Positions 29,601-38,530 of a stretch of 64,000 bases of DNA are shown here, in pieces (position 1 is the stretch's first letter; each line of letters begins with the position of its first letter). The position numbers were made by a program, and so were the translations under genes. Under the pieces are notes generated by a model that worked only from the letters and a program-made list of their open reading frames with translations, was not told where the DNA came from and did not search any database. The DNA comes from Komagataella phaffii GS115 (taxonomy: Eukaryota > Ascomycota > Pichiomycetes > Pichiales > Pichiaceae), in assembly GCF_000027005.1 (NCBI RefSeq), contig NC_012965.1:731001-795000 (forward strand), read 5' to 3'.

Positions 29601-30806
29601 GAGCCAGTAGTTAGTGTATTTGTGCGTTCACTGTTACTTTTTACGAAGCCTCCGATGAGCCGTAAAATACGTCGAATTGCGATTCGAAATCTAATGGAAT
29701 TATGTGTAACGCATCCCAAGTTCTTCCTCTCTAAACCCTTGGTGACAATCATGGATGAAGAATTACAGTCTGACTACGTGGATACTAAAGAAGTGATTAT
29801 ACAAGGGATTTTTGAGTTCCTGAGCCAGCATGAAGAAACTAGCATTAACAATTCAGATCATTCTAACAAAAACTCAAAGCAGATATCCTTGGATGTAGAA
29901 GTGTTTCATGGAAAATCACCGTCATTTGTGAATGAGAGTCTGGGTGTCTCATTGGTTCACAAGTATATGCCTTACATTCTGAAAATGTGCATCTTTGATG
30001 AAGGATACTACTCTTTGCTGCCAGTTAGATTTATCGACTTTGTTGTCAGATTGGGTATGGCAAACCCAAAAGTTTGTATTTCTACAATTGTTTGCTTAGA
30101 GTCTTCTTCCAACAGGACTATAAGGAGTCTTGCTCTTCAGATACACCGTGAGCTGCACAACAAACACGAAAGCCTGATAGAATCAAGCTACGTAGAGGGT
30201 GTCAGAATGGCAACTGAATACCGCAAAGCCCATTCTAAGGATATGTGGAAAGAGACATTTTTTCTGCCCTTGTTTTTAACAATCTTGGGCGACAATAAAA
30301 GTTCCCGAAGAAAATTCTTTTCTAATCTTTTACGGTCTTTTATCAACGATGTAAGAATTTTAACAGAAAGTGATTCCCAAGCCTATCGAGATTATGTCTG
30401 CTTCGTTGTCTTGAATTTAGCAAATGTTAGTTTTATCACATTAGAGGAAGTTTACCTGATAATACGAGGTATAGATGGGTTGCTTAGTAAACAAGGTGCA
30501 CCCCTTTCCGCAGAAATTGATAACCAGGAGAATGAGCATGACGGTGAAGGATTATCATGGCGAGGACTGAGTTTTTTAGTTACGGCTTTCTTGACTTTGG
30601 AACAGTTCAAAGAGTTTCTCATTTCTCGATATGGCGTTTTAGAAGAAAAATTATTAGAGTTTAGGCCTCAAAAAGTGGATAAGGAGTTACGGCAGCCTAT
30701 TAGGCAGTTCAACGAAAAGAAGTTATTCGACCAGAACAAAGTTCTACACCGCTTTGACATGGACCCTAAGGAATTAAGTCTTCAATTTTCCCGAAACTGG
30801 AGCTGA
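26649..30806 (+). CDS. SCC2: Cohesin loader subunit Scc2 (NIPBL/Mis4)
   Basis: 1385 residues (S. cerevisiae Scc2 is 1493), mostly HEAT repeats. Diagnostic stretches lie at about residues 640-740: [38 protein letters not shown] and [20 protein letters not shown], the central NIPBL core. The N-terminal 140 residues are less ordered and would bind Scc4. It loads cohesin on chromosomes and stimulates its ATPase. The first ATG in frame is 26649. It shares a 155-bp divergent promoter with RAV2. Confidence 0.88.
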   Translation: MDLPSVLVNYPVPLVALQDMVSLASPYQVDIGGPSVSHFSCECEDSVLQTTAHRIQDMDPQLEGLRFRKPIVKSRELNCNSGQPHRDNLLIRQVLQTYNRSSSPKIVKPKLKVKRLKMNVEPIDVKELYFTKKPLLELKTATEDTIAASSSSLIFQPDQENEKYTQEIISTLQEIVLEEHLEHHHLLRIMDLLYQLDTNRAELKLDTQVLRNVQKATLQLITESLENEQDWDLTFKGFYCLLINLTILNLDNDKLLHLDTCLKSLVTFFCTKYEDIIEPLSTLSIGESTVTTDSFSLIFELCKQSIVALSIYCVNHRLDDYLFTRLEYVCITIITHHTDHKRKNLLMDYSRFSPLKVAASDLLLSIFRFFPDQREFILTEFCYAIHKLDERNSKVYRVQSVILDVFTVTLIRMIQVETLDFRQLSLSEVTKVHDEIQNILQIVFATLMERVVDHPKLRSKLEYLIQDVLQVLSDPHFPGASLLIKRFMKGLSESSDNDISILIAGLIAKSLNEKLNFENREKSFDLSMLPNLLLQLDWSAATTILVNCIVSSPSPEDTLSKLDFSNSTGKAPPDVDVNIYSLYDEVLNSQSLLQLYDRFLVMMLNNLDSKKPKTRLKAMKTVSLLLSREVLDYSTVKKIFIKGLRDSSPIINNWIIQEASKYIDKEPYLTDFYLLILDKLFDESISVRKGALKCLKSMYIVTQDVSIQVQIAEGALKLLEDEEESMVMLAGETLLELWFYSLDVMNNEDNPAAYRLGVHARVEIMAQLLARSNKNKDSFVEFIRSFLNDEKNNDTNSSRMVLRSIKAIADSSLESIVENEGNGKAEHMMCLTSTLVLINGEILNQDQLVFLKPYLDEHSNTVTCYYTLKLFKHSLPLMKNLASSFTYECLTLLLEKLTKFNVKELFEAMPTVYYLSKLQNDTRYVNAAISCLRLLRPFVNSNHEGDLNAKLTRLLYLAGSFGRCCYFETYRDLFEKNNITIQPNEPVVSVFVRSLLLFTKPPMSRKIRRIAIRNLMELCVTHPKFFLSKPLVTIMDEELQSDYVDTKEVIIQGIFEFLSQHEETSINNSDHSNKNSKQISLDVEVFHGKSPSFVNESLGVSLVHKYMPYILKMCIFDEGYYSLLPVRFIDFVVRLGMANPKVCISTIVCLESSSNRTIRSLALQIHRELHNKHESLIESSYVEGVRMATEYRKAHSKDMWKETFFLPLFLTILGDNKSSRRKFFSNLLRSFINDVRILTESDSQAYRDYVCFVVLNLANVSFITLEEVYLIIRGIDGLLSKQGAPLSAEIDNQENEHDGEGLSWRGLSFLVTAFLTLEQFKEFLISRYGVLEEKLLEFRPQKVDKELRQPIRQFNEKKLFDQNKVLHRFDMDPKELSLQFSRNWS

Positions 30807-31083
30807 AAGTTCTCGTCTCAAAATAAACCAAGTATAGAATAAAGTAGCTATTGTAGTAACAACTTCAACAAAACTGGAATCTAAGCAGACAGAGAATGGT
30901 GGTATTATTCTGAGACTTTCTGACTTCAAGTGTCAGGCGGTGCTCTAACTGTCAATGAGATATCTTGAATCCTCGAGTGATACTATAAAAACTTCTTGCC
31001 ATCCAGCATCCATCATTGATTTTTTTTAGGAGAATTGCATGCTGAAAATGTTCAGTTAGATTTTTACTCTTCTCACAGTATTA

Positions 31084-33024
31084 ATGCCTCCAAAGAACAA
31101 GAAACAAAAGGAGATAGTTCAGGATGAACGTTTGCAGGCCATTATACTGACGGATTCCTATCAAACAAGATTTGAACCAGTCTCCTCGCAAAGCCCCAGA
31201 TGTTTGCTTCCTTTGGCTAACGTCCCTCTCATAGAGTACACATTGGAGTTTTTAGCAAATTCAGGTGTTGATGAAGTATATGTAATGTGCAGATCGCATG
31301 CTTCACAAATTCAAGATTATTTGGAAAAATCAAAGTGGAGCCAAAGAAATTCACCTTTCAAGGTTCAAACTGTGCTCTCATTGGAGTCCAGATCGGTCGG
31401 TGATGCAATGCGAGACTTAGATAACCGAGGACTAATAACGGGAGATTTTGTACTGATCAGCGGTGACGTCGTTACAAATATGTCTTTGGAGCCAGTGCTC
31501 AAGACTCATAGACAACGCAGATCCCAGGATAAAGACCATATGTTAACAATGGTTTTGATGGAAGCGTCCCCCTATCACAGATCCAGATCTAACACTGAAC
31601 CGGCTACTTTCATGGTAGACAGAGCCACTGGAAAATGCTTATACTATGAACAAATTGGGGGTGCAAAGAAAGCAGTTTCTATAGACCCGGAGCTTCTAAC
31701 TGGCATTGACAAGTTTGAGATCAGAAATGACCTAGTCGATTGCCATGTCGACATTTGTGCCCCTCAGGTACCACTAATATTCCAGGAAAATTTTGATTAT
31801 CAAGAACTACGTAATGACTTTGTCCGTGGAATATTGGCATCAGATATTTTACAAAAAACCGTTTACGCACACATCACTAACCAATACGCCGCAAGGGTTG
31901 AGAGTTGGTCCACATATCATGCAATATCTCAGGATATTATGGAGCGCTGGACTTACCCTGTGGCCCCAGAGTCAAACGTAATTGATGGAACTTCCTACAT
32001 TCACGTGGGTGAACACATCTACAAAGAAAATGATGTAATACTGGCACAGACATCTAGGCTACAGCGGTGCGTAGTCATTGGCGGAGGCTCATTTGTTGGA
32101 GCCGAGACGAATATTGTCTGTTCCTGTGTCGGAAAAAATGTTCGTATCGGTGAAGGTGTCCAACTGAAGAACTCGTATATTTGGGATGATGTCGTTTTAG
32201 AAAATGGCGTAGAAGCCACCGGGGCAGTAGTAGCTTCTGGGGCAATAATCCGTGCTGGAGCCAAGCTTCTTCCTGGAGCAATTGTTGGATTCAATGAAGA
32301 AGTACCTGCCGGTGCTGAAGTGGCAGCATCTGAATCTAAGATGCCACAATTAAAATTCTCCGAATCTGCGGCCCACGACGACGGTCTTTTTGATCTCTCA
32401 GACACTTCAATTACTTCGTTACCAGGTACCGGGTCTCGTCGTAAGGGTAGAACGTTATCTACAACTAGTTACTACTCGGAATTTGACAGTGATGCCGATG
32501 GTCTCAGAGATGAAGATGATTTTGACAAAGAAGCCATGGCCACAGTGACCAGATCAATGGAGAACAACCATGATCTAGATACCGCATTACTAGAGCTCAA
32601 TACTCTCCGTATGTCTATGAATGTTTCCTATCATGAGCTAAGACTGGCTACTACAAAGGCTTTACTGGCAAGAATCGAACATTTTGTTGCTACGCAGACT
32701 CTATCTTTGACGGAGGCAACCAACAAGATCTTTAGAAAATGGGGCCTGCTATTCCGCAGACAAGTGTTTGAAACTGAAGAGCAAATCGATCTTCTGAATG
32801 TCTTGCAACAACAATGCCTTGAATTGGAGAACAGATCTGACGCAGCCAGTATCTTGATGCGAGCTCTATATATCCTCTACGACGAGGATATTGTAGAAGA
32901 AGATCAGATCTATGCTTGGTGGGATGCTCCAGAATCAAACGCAAGCGAAGAGCTAATAGAAGTAAAAGCCCCTGCTGGCAAATGGGTCCAGTGGTTACGC
33001 GAGGCTGAAGAGGAAAGTGATTAA
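31084..33024 (+). CDS. GCD6: eIF2B epsilon subunit (catalytic GEF)
   Basis: 646 residues. The N-terminal nucleotidyltransferase-like domain (LQAIILTDSYQTRFEPVS, then CLLPLANVPLIEYTLEFL), left-handed beta-helix hexapeptide repeats (about 300-420; VIGGGSFVGAETNIV, NVRIGEGVQLKNSYIWDD), an acidic linker and a C-terminal W2 domain (about 480-646) ending in the aromatic/acidic box YAWWDAPESN...WVQWLREAEEESD. It exchanges GDP for GTP on eIF2 and is the target of Gcn2-mediated control. Confidence 0.96.
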   Translation: MPPKNKKQKEIVQDERLQAIILTDSYQTRFEPVSSQSPRCLLPLANVPLIEYTLEFLANSGVDEVYVMCRSHASQIQDYLEKSKWSQRNSPFKVQTVLSLESRSVGDAMRDLDNRGLITGDFVLISGDVVTNMSLEPVLKTHRQRRSQDKDHMLTMVLMEASPYHRSRSNTEPATFMVDRATGKCLYYEQIGGAKKAVSIDPELLTGIDKFEIRNDLVDCHVDICAPQVPLIFQENFDYQELRNDFVRGILASDILQKTVYAHITNQYAARVESWSTYHAISQDIMERWTYPVAPESNVIDGTSYIHVGEHIYKENDVILAQTSRLQRCVVIGGGSFVGAETNIVCSCVGKNVRIGEGVQLKNSYIWDDVVLENGVEATGAVVASGAIIRAGAKLLPGAIVGFNEEVPAGAEVAASESKMPQLKFSESAAHDDGLFDLSDTSITSLPGTGSRRKGRTLSTTSYYSEFDSDADGLRDEDDFDKEAMATVTRSMENNHDLDTALLELNTLRMSMNVSYHELRLATTKALLARIEHFVATQTLSLTEATNKIFRKWGLLFRRQVFETEEQIDLLNVLQQQCLELENRSDAASILMRALYILYDEDIVEEDQIYAWWDAPESNASEELIEVKAPAGKWVQWLREAEEESD

Positions 33025-33282
33025 ATAGCTAAATAAATAAAATTTTGATCGATATCCAGGGGGGGGCCTTCCTCGCGCAATATACGCCTAAAAGTGAAAT
33101 CCCTAAACTCATTTCTCAGTTGTTTGTTCTGAATTAACAACACATCTACAAAGAAGGCGAAGATTACTGATGGAGCTAGACACCTAACATTTCAATATTC
33201 ACTCGATTCAACCCGCTAGAAAACCTCCCCATCATTAGATCTTGCATCAATTATCCCTGTTCACAAATTTTCAGAACCAATA

Positions 33283-34320
33283 ATGGCCTTAACACATTTG
33301 TTTCCTGCCAACAGCAACCCCATAGTTTTTTCTATCTTAGCATGGTACCTCTTTTCATTGTCAATCTCACTATATAACAAGTGGATGTTTGGGCCCGACC
33401 TTGGATTTGAATTTCCAGTCATCATAACAAGTTTGCACCAGATGGTCCTGTTTATTCTCAGTGGGTCATGCCTCTTATTAACACCACAATTTCGTCTGGC
33501 TCATGACTCCAAACTGTCATATTCCATGCCCTGGCAAATGTACGTTCGTACTATCCTGCCTTGTGCATTAGCCTCAGCAGCTGATATTGGCGCAGGTAAC
33601 TCTTCGTTTCGATTTATCACCCTCTCATTGTACACCATGGTCAAGTCTTCGAGTTTAGTTTTTGTGCTCCTCTGGGGAGTAGCTTTCAAGCTTGAAACCC
33701 TTTCGACCAGATTGGTGCTTATTGTGGCAATTATGACAGGTGGGGTGGTGATGATGGTCTATGGCCATGATTCCAAAGATGGTGACAACAGACCTACCCA
33801 TATCTTCATTGGATGTTCTTTAGTCCTGATTTCTGCTGTTATGTCCGGATTGCGTTGGGCCTTAACTCAATTATTACTCAAAAGACATTCCCATACCCAG
33901 AATCCGATATTAACCATATTCTACTTATCTCCTGCTATGAGCATTGCTTTGTTCATTACGGGAGGATTTCTGGAAGGGTTTGGTTCGTTTGCTGCTTCAA
34001 AAGTCTGGGATATCAAGGGTGTGCCAGTCACGCTTTGTCTCCTAGTGATTCCAGGCATCTTAGCATTTTTGATGACTTTAAGTGAGTTTATCTTACTAAG
34101 TTATGCCTCTCTGTTGACTCTGTCAATTGCAGGGATCTTTAAGGAACTACTCACGATACTCTTAGGTCACCTGGTCTTTGGCGATTCACTCAGTCTGATC
34201 AACGGAGTCGGCCTACTGATTACGCTACTTGACATATTGTGGTACAATTATTACAGATTGACTGAGAGTTCAACAGTACCCACTCTTACAGATGTGGAAC
34301 TGGAAGAGGTAAACGAATGA
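33283..34320 (+). CDS. YMD8: Nucleotide-sugar/triose-phosphate transporter family protein (YMD8/SLC35C2-like)
   Basis: 345 residues with ten predicted membrane spans. TPT-family blocks include SLYNKWMFGPDLGFEFPVIITSLHQ, ADIGAGNSSFRFITLSLYTMVKSSSLVFVLLWG and SGLRWALTQLLLKR, arranged as in yeast Ymd8 and human SLC35C2. It is expected in Golgi or ER membranes. The substrate is not known in yeast. Confidence 0.85.
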   Translation: MALTHLFPANSNPIVFSILAWYLFSLSISLYNKWMFGPDLGFEFPVIITSLHQMVLFILSGSCLLLTPQFRLAHDSKLSYSMPWQMYVRTILPCALASAADIGAGNSSFRFITLSLYTMVKSSSLVFVLLWGVAFKLETLSTRLVLIVAIMTGGVVMMVYGHDSKDGDNRPTHIFIGCSLVLISAVMSGLRWALTQLLLKRHSHTQNPILTIFYLSPAMSIALFITGGFLEGFGSFAASKVWDIKGVPVTLCLLVIPGILAFLMTLSEFILLSYASLLTLSIAGIFKELLTILLGHLVFGDSLSLINGVGLLITLLDILWYNYYRLTESSTVPTLTDVELEEVNE

Positions 34321-34680
34321 ACCAGCACTGATTAGAATAACATCGACCCGCATGGTTAGGTCCCAGCTCCAATGGCCGTGGTATTTGCCTACTGAATGCA
34401 AATCAGCTTAATAACAGTTCAGTGGTCTATCGCATGGACGGCTCCCTCCCCAGAAAAGTGGAGATCGGATAGGTTCTCCGGCGTGCACCGTCGAAATCCA
34501 AATGGGTAATTGGAAAATGACCAAGTAGAAGTTAATTAGGAAATAGTTGCCTATTCTGTACCAATCTAAACCTTATCTTCCATATTAGTCGCGACAACAA
34601 GCATTTGCGTTGTACTAAAACTTCTGCCCCCAATAATTGATCGTTGCCCTTTTTCCTTTTTTTTATTGAGGCTGTACAAA
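34321..34680. other. Upstream region of the STP-like transcription factor
   Basis: 360 bp between the YMD8-like stop and the next ATG, with T-rich tracts near 34650-34665. I see no ORF or RNA gene and no motif I would name. Confidence 0.5.
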
Positions 34681-36492
34681 ATGTCAAGTATTTTCATAAG
34701 TTTCTTCAAACTTGTGCAACTGCGGTTTCGATATTACTGGAATGTGCTAGCGTCTTTTTTCCCCTTACTCACTTTACTGTCTGATGGGCTAAATCATGTG
34801 TTGCCACCTACCAGAAAAATCTCGTCAGACAGTGAGGAATCACACGAGTTGGATGACAAAAAATCTTTATTTCCAGAAAGTCAACAACGTATCACCCAAA
34901 TAAAGGTTTTCAAGAACGTTCATCCATGTTCCTTGACTTTCAACACCAAGTTAGTTCCCTTCAAAAACTCAAACGGAGAAATGGAATGGAAATTTGTTGA
35001 GGATAACGAAAGTGCAGAGAAGTCTCCCAGTTTGATGGAGGATGGTTTAAGTGAGTCGTTATCGCCATTTATGGCCGATAGTACTCAGGACTCTGATGTT
35101 CACCTAATGTTTGGCACCCCGTTTTTAGTTAAAGAAGAACAACAACAACACAAACAAGAACAACAACAACTACAGGAACAAGAGCAAGAACACCAGCATC
35201 AGCAACATCAACAAAACCTTCCAAGCTCAAGTAATTCGAAGGATGGTAGTCAGGATCACAGTTCTTTGGCCGAATCGTCCAAGGAGCTTAACATTCATAA
35301 AAGGAACAGAAGAAAGCGTGTCTCTAGTGTAGTGACTTCAGTTACCAATGGAGAAACCTACTACCATTGCTCCGAATGTCCTTCTAAATTTAAGTTTCGT
35401 GGATACTTAACGCGGCATTCCAAGAAGCATTCACAACGTAAGGCTTATCATTGTCCTTTCTATGAATCAGGCCATGGCAAATGCAGTTTAGGTGAGGGTT
35501 TTTCCAGACGTGATACCTACAAGGTACATTTGAAAGCTATGCACTTCAAGTACCCTAAAGGTGTGAAATGCGCTGATCGAACTGGTATGATGGGGTGGTG
35601 TGGATCATGTGGTCAGAGCTTTCAGAACAATGAAATCTGGGTTGAGAGGCATATCGAGAAGGGTGTCTGTCGAGGTCTTCCAGAAGGTTACAGTAGTCGT
35701 ATCATGACACGAAATCGAAAGAAAACAGGAAAGCAGTCATCTCTATTGAATGTCGCTAACAACGGTGTCAACGAAAATCCAATGCTCAAACTAGTTATGG
35801 ATGGAGAAGTAGTTTCAGCCCCCAAGTTGGAGGATGTGACACATCTACTTGGTGAGTCTGGCTCCACGAACACATGGACTGAAAACTCAGAAAATGCAAG
35901 CCGAACTTCTTCGATACACGACTTAAGTGATCACTCCTCTGCTAGTGACTCTTTAAGCGGACATACGAGTGGGGAATCGCTTGCAGGCTCAACTAACGAT
36001 TCTAGCTCTCAGTCTTTAGATGAAGCGATAAATCCCATTGGACACCCAGTGGATCGGTCGTTATTCGCCCATCCAAATTCCAATGGGGAAATGTTTGGGA
36101 GGTCTTGGACGGCAAGAGAGTCAAGTTTGCACTCAGTTGTTGATCCTTTTGGTGGACAGGTGCAAGCACAGGTGCAGGCACAGATTTACATGAAGTCCCA
36201 GGCAGATTCACAGGTGTCTCAGAGCGACTCCCAGAAACAGGTAAACTTTCAAACTAACTTTCAGCAGATTCCCCAAAACTTTGAGAATTCTGTACCACTA
36301 GCTATGCCAATAGGCGATGATGATTTTCCTGCATTGGATGGAGAAAATGCGTATATTGCCCTATTACAACAACATCGGCAGCTCCCTGATTCAAGGCCAG
36401 AGCGCGCCAAGCCTGCTCACTTAGGCCAAGATCCATTATTTCATCCAAACATGCATGTTTCGTGGCTTAGCCAACCTGATCTTACATTTTAG
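34681..36492 (+). CDS. Zinc-finger transcription factor, STP1/STP2 family (amino-acid-responsive)
   Basis: 603 residues. The DNA-binding part (about residues 222-340) has three C2H2-type fingers of the Stp type: YHCSECPSKFKFRGYLTRHSKKH, a long-loop CPFYESGHGKC...FSRRDTYKVHLKAMH and CGSCGQSFQNNEIWVERHIEKGVCRGLPEGY. The N-terminal 35 residues are hydrophobic and aromatic with basic residues, like the cytoplasmic-retention region of Stp1/Stp2 that the SPS-sensor protease Ssy5 removes. An acidic SDSEESHELDDKK stretch follows. A Gln-rich tract encoded by CAA/CAG repeats (35134-35216) and a Ser-rich region flank the fingers. Which STP it is cannot be fixed. Confidence 0.85.
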   Translation: MSSIFISFFKLVQLRFRYYWNVLASFFPLLTLLSDGLNHVLPPTRKISSDSEESHELDDKKSLFPESQQRITQIKVFKNVHPCSLTFNTKLVPFKNSNGEMEWKFVEDNESAEKSPSLMEDGLSESLSPFMADSTQDSDVHLMFGTPFLVKEEQQQHKQEQQQLQEQEQEHQHQQHQQNLPSSSNSKDGSQDHSSLAESSKELNIHKRNRRKRVSSVVTSVTNGETYYHCSECPSKFKFRGYLTRHSKKHSQRKAYHCPFYESGHGKCSLGEGFSRRDTYKVHLKAMHFKYPKGVKCADRTGMMGWCGSCGQSFQNNEIWVERHIEKGVCRGLPEGYSSRIMTRNRKKTGKQSSLLNVANNGVNENPMLKLVMDGEVVSAPKLEDVTHLLGESGSTNTWTENSENASRTSSIHDLSDHSSASDSLSGHTSGESLAGSTNDSSSQSLDEAINPIGHPVDRSLFAHPNSNGEMFGRSWTARESSLHSVVDPFGGQVQAQVQAQIYMKSQADSQVSQSDSQKQVNFQTNFQQIPQNFENSVPLAMPIGDDDFPALDGENAYIALLQQHRQLPDSRPERAKPAHLGQDPLFHPNMHVSWLSQPDLTF

Positions 36493-36711
36493 TTGTGTAA
36501 ATGATGAATTGAACGATTGAACGATTAGAAGAGATCTCATGTACGTTTACTCTGGAGTTTTTTCTTGATCCTTGCATGACCTGAATTTTTCAGTGATCGT
36601 ATTTCCCTCATTCTTTTCTTAGGCTCGCATAACCCCTCGAATTGCAATATTTGTCATCAAAAATTTATAGTGACTTGTTCCCTTGATTAATCCCAGACCA
36701 GGCCGAAAAGC

Positions 36712-38460
36712 ATGTACCAGGCGTTGTTGGTTTTGTCTCTGATATGCTTTTCGTCGGCTAATTTTGTTAAGCTGCGAAGCAACGCTGGTATGTTTTATGA
36801 TACTATGGCTGGAGTTCCACGTTCAGATGAAGAGTTCTGGTTGCGTTTGGATATTAACCAAGGTCTCTCTTGGACTCTGGATAGTAGCTACTACTCCTGT
36901 AATGGCTCAAATGTTTCGTCTTCCCTGTGTTTCAATTCTGCTCAAAACGTTTACGATGCTTCCAATAGTCCAACTGCAGATTTCGTTGATGTCTACGCAA
37001 ACACAACTGTAAACAATACAGATGAGGCATCGGCCGAGAGAGTAAATCTTACAAACAACTTATTTGCTGATGGCGTTTATATGGAAGACAATTTTTACGT
37101 CACATTGAATAATGGAGCAAGAATGACTGCTACAGATCTGAAATTTTTGAATGCCCACAATAGTAGCGCCGCTGTGGGGTCTTTGGCGTTGGGGAGTTAC
37201 ACCTCACAGGACGTGCCAACTTTCTTACAAAGACTCCAAAGCGGTGGTCTTATTGAATCCAACTCGTTTTCATTGGCATTAAACGAAATCGATTCTTCAT
37301 ATGGAGAGCTCTATTTGGGGACAATAAACTCTACCAAGTATGTCGAGCCTCTGGTAGAATTCGATTTTATTCCGGTGTCAGATCCCAATGGAGTTTTTGG
37401 ATTCGATTGGGAAGATACATTCCCTACAGTTCCGATCAGCGGATTAAGCATGTCTTCGAATGACAAACAGAGAACTGTCTTTTTCCCCAATGAGTGGAAC
37501 AACACGGTCTTAACGGGAACATACCCACTTCCAATGATGTTAGATTCAAGAAACATCTTTATCCATCTTCCATTCTCTTCAATCATACATATAGCAGTGC
37601 AGCTTAATGCACTGTATCTTGATACACTTCATAAATGGGCCGTGAACTGTTCTGTTGGTCAACTGGACGCAACTTTAAACTTTCACATGGGTAACCTTAC
37701 CGTTCATGCTCCTATCAAGGAGTTGATTTATCCAGCATACCAAGGAGACAAAAGGCTGAGCTTTGCTAATGGAGAAGATGTTTGTATTCTTGCCATGGCT
37801 CCTGATGTTTACATTGGTTATCCACTGCTAGGAACCCCCTTTTTAAGGAATGCAGTGGTTGCCGTTAATCATGATTCAAAAAAGGTCGCCGTTGCCAATC
37901 TTAATAGAGATAGCATTCCTCCCGCTTCGAACGTTTCTGTTTCGGAATCAATGGGAGTTTATGTTCCTCCACCTGTTTCAACTTCAAGAACATCGGAGAG
38001 ACCGTCCACACTAGATGAGACTAGTACAGCCAATTTTGACAAAAGGGAAGAGTCTGCAATATCATCAAGTTCAGTCACTAACAGCTCGTCTAGAAATTCT
38101 TCAACCATAACTTCTTCAGGAACTCAAACCGAGCAAACATCAGGCATAGCTACCATCGAAACAGATAGCATACCAGGAGCTCTAGGGAATAATTTAACTG
38201 ATTATTCAACGCTGACTCTAACAATATACACCAATTCCGAAGTGGACGAACTCAATCCTAACATAGCAACAGCATTCATTTCCAATGGTTCTATTTATTC
38301 AGAGCCTTACCCCTTTTCCGGAACTGCAGTTGCTGAATCATTCAGTGCATCACCTTCACAGGCTGAAGGATCGAACTCATCGTCCTCAGGATCTTCTTTA
38401 GTTTTGTGTTTCTTTACATCATTGGCCAGTCTGTTGACTGTGAGCTGTCTACTACTGTAA
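36712..38460 (+). CDS. Yapsin-like GPI-anchored aspartyl-protease homologue with atypical catalytic motifs
   Basis: 582 residues: a signal peptide (1-17), an aspartyl-protease fold, a Ser/Thr/Asn-rich stalk (about 400-555) and a hydrophobic GPI-attachment tail after SSSSGSS. Fold markers include VGSLALGSY, FLQRLQSGGLIESNSFSLAL and YGELYLGTINSTKYVEPL. Where active enzymes have DTGS, this protein has D57-S-S-Y (SWTLDSSYYSC). Where they have the second DTG/DSG it has D278-S-R (MMLDSRNIFIHLP). Both aspartates remain but the glycines after them are lost, so activity is doubtful. It has many N-glycosylation sequons. Cell-surface location is expected. Confidence 0.82.
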   Translation: MYQALLVLSLICFSSANFVKLRSNAGMFYDTMAGVPRSDEEFWLRLDINQGLSWTLDSSYYSCNGSNVSSSLCFNSAQNVYDASNSPTADFVDVYANTTVNNTDEASAERVNLTNNLFADGVYMEDNFYVTLNNGARMTATDLKFLNAHNSSAAVGSLALGSYTSQDVPTFLQRLQSGGLIESNSFSLALNEIDSSYGELYLGTINSTKYVEPLVEFDFIPVSDPNGVFGFDWEDTFPTVPISGLSMSSNDKQRTVFFPNEWNNTVLTGTYPLPMMLDSRNIFIHLPFSSIIHIAVQLNALYLDTLHKWAVNCSVGQLDATLNFHMGNLTVHAPIKELIYPAYQGDKRLSFANGEDVCILAMAPDVYIGYPLLGTPFLRNAVVAVNHDSKKVAVANLNRDSIPPASNVSVSESMGVYVPPPVSTSRTSERPSTLDETSTANFDKREESAISSSSVTNSSSRNSSTITSSGTQTEQTSGIATIETDSIPGALGNNLTDYSTLTLTIYTNSEVDELNPNIATAFISNGSIYSEPYPFSGTAVAESFSASPSQAEGSNSSSSGSSLVLCFFTSLASLLTVSCLLL

Positions 38461-38508
38461 ATTAATTGAATAGAAAGTAATAAGTAAAATGTCATGATTC
38501 AAAATTAC

Positions 38509-38522
38509 ATATATATATATAT
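38509..38522. repeat. (AT)7 microsatellite
   Basis: Seven AT dinucleotides between the convergent 3' ends of the yapsin-like gene and RAD9, nine bases from the RAD9 stop. Confidence 0.85.
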
Positions 38523-38530
38523 GAAGTTAA

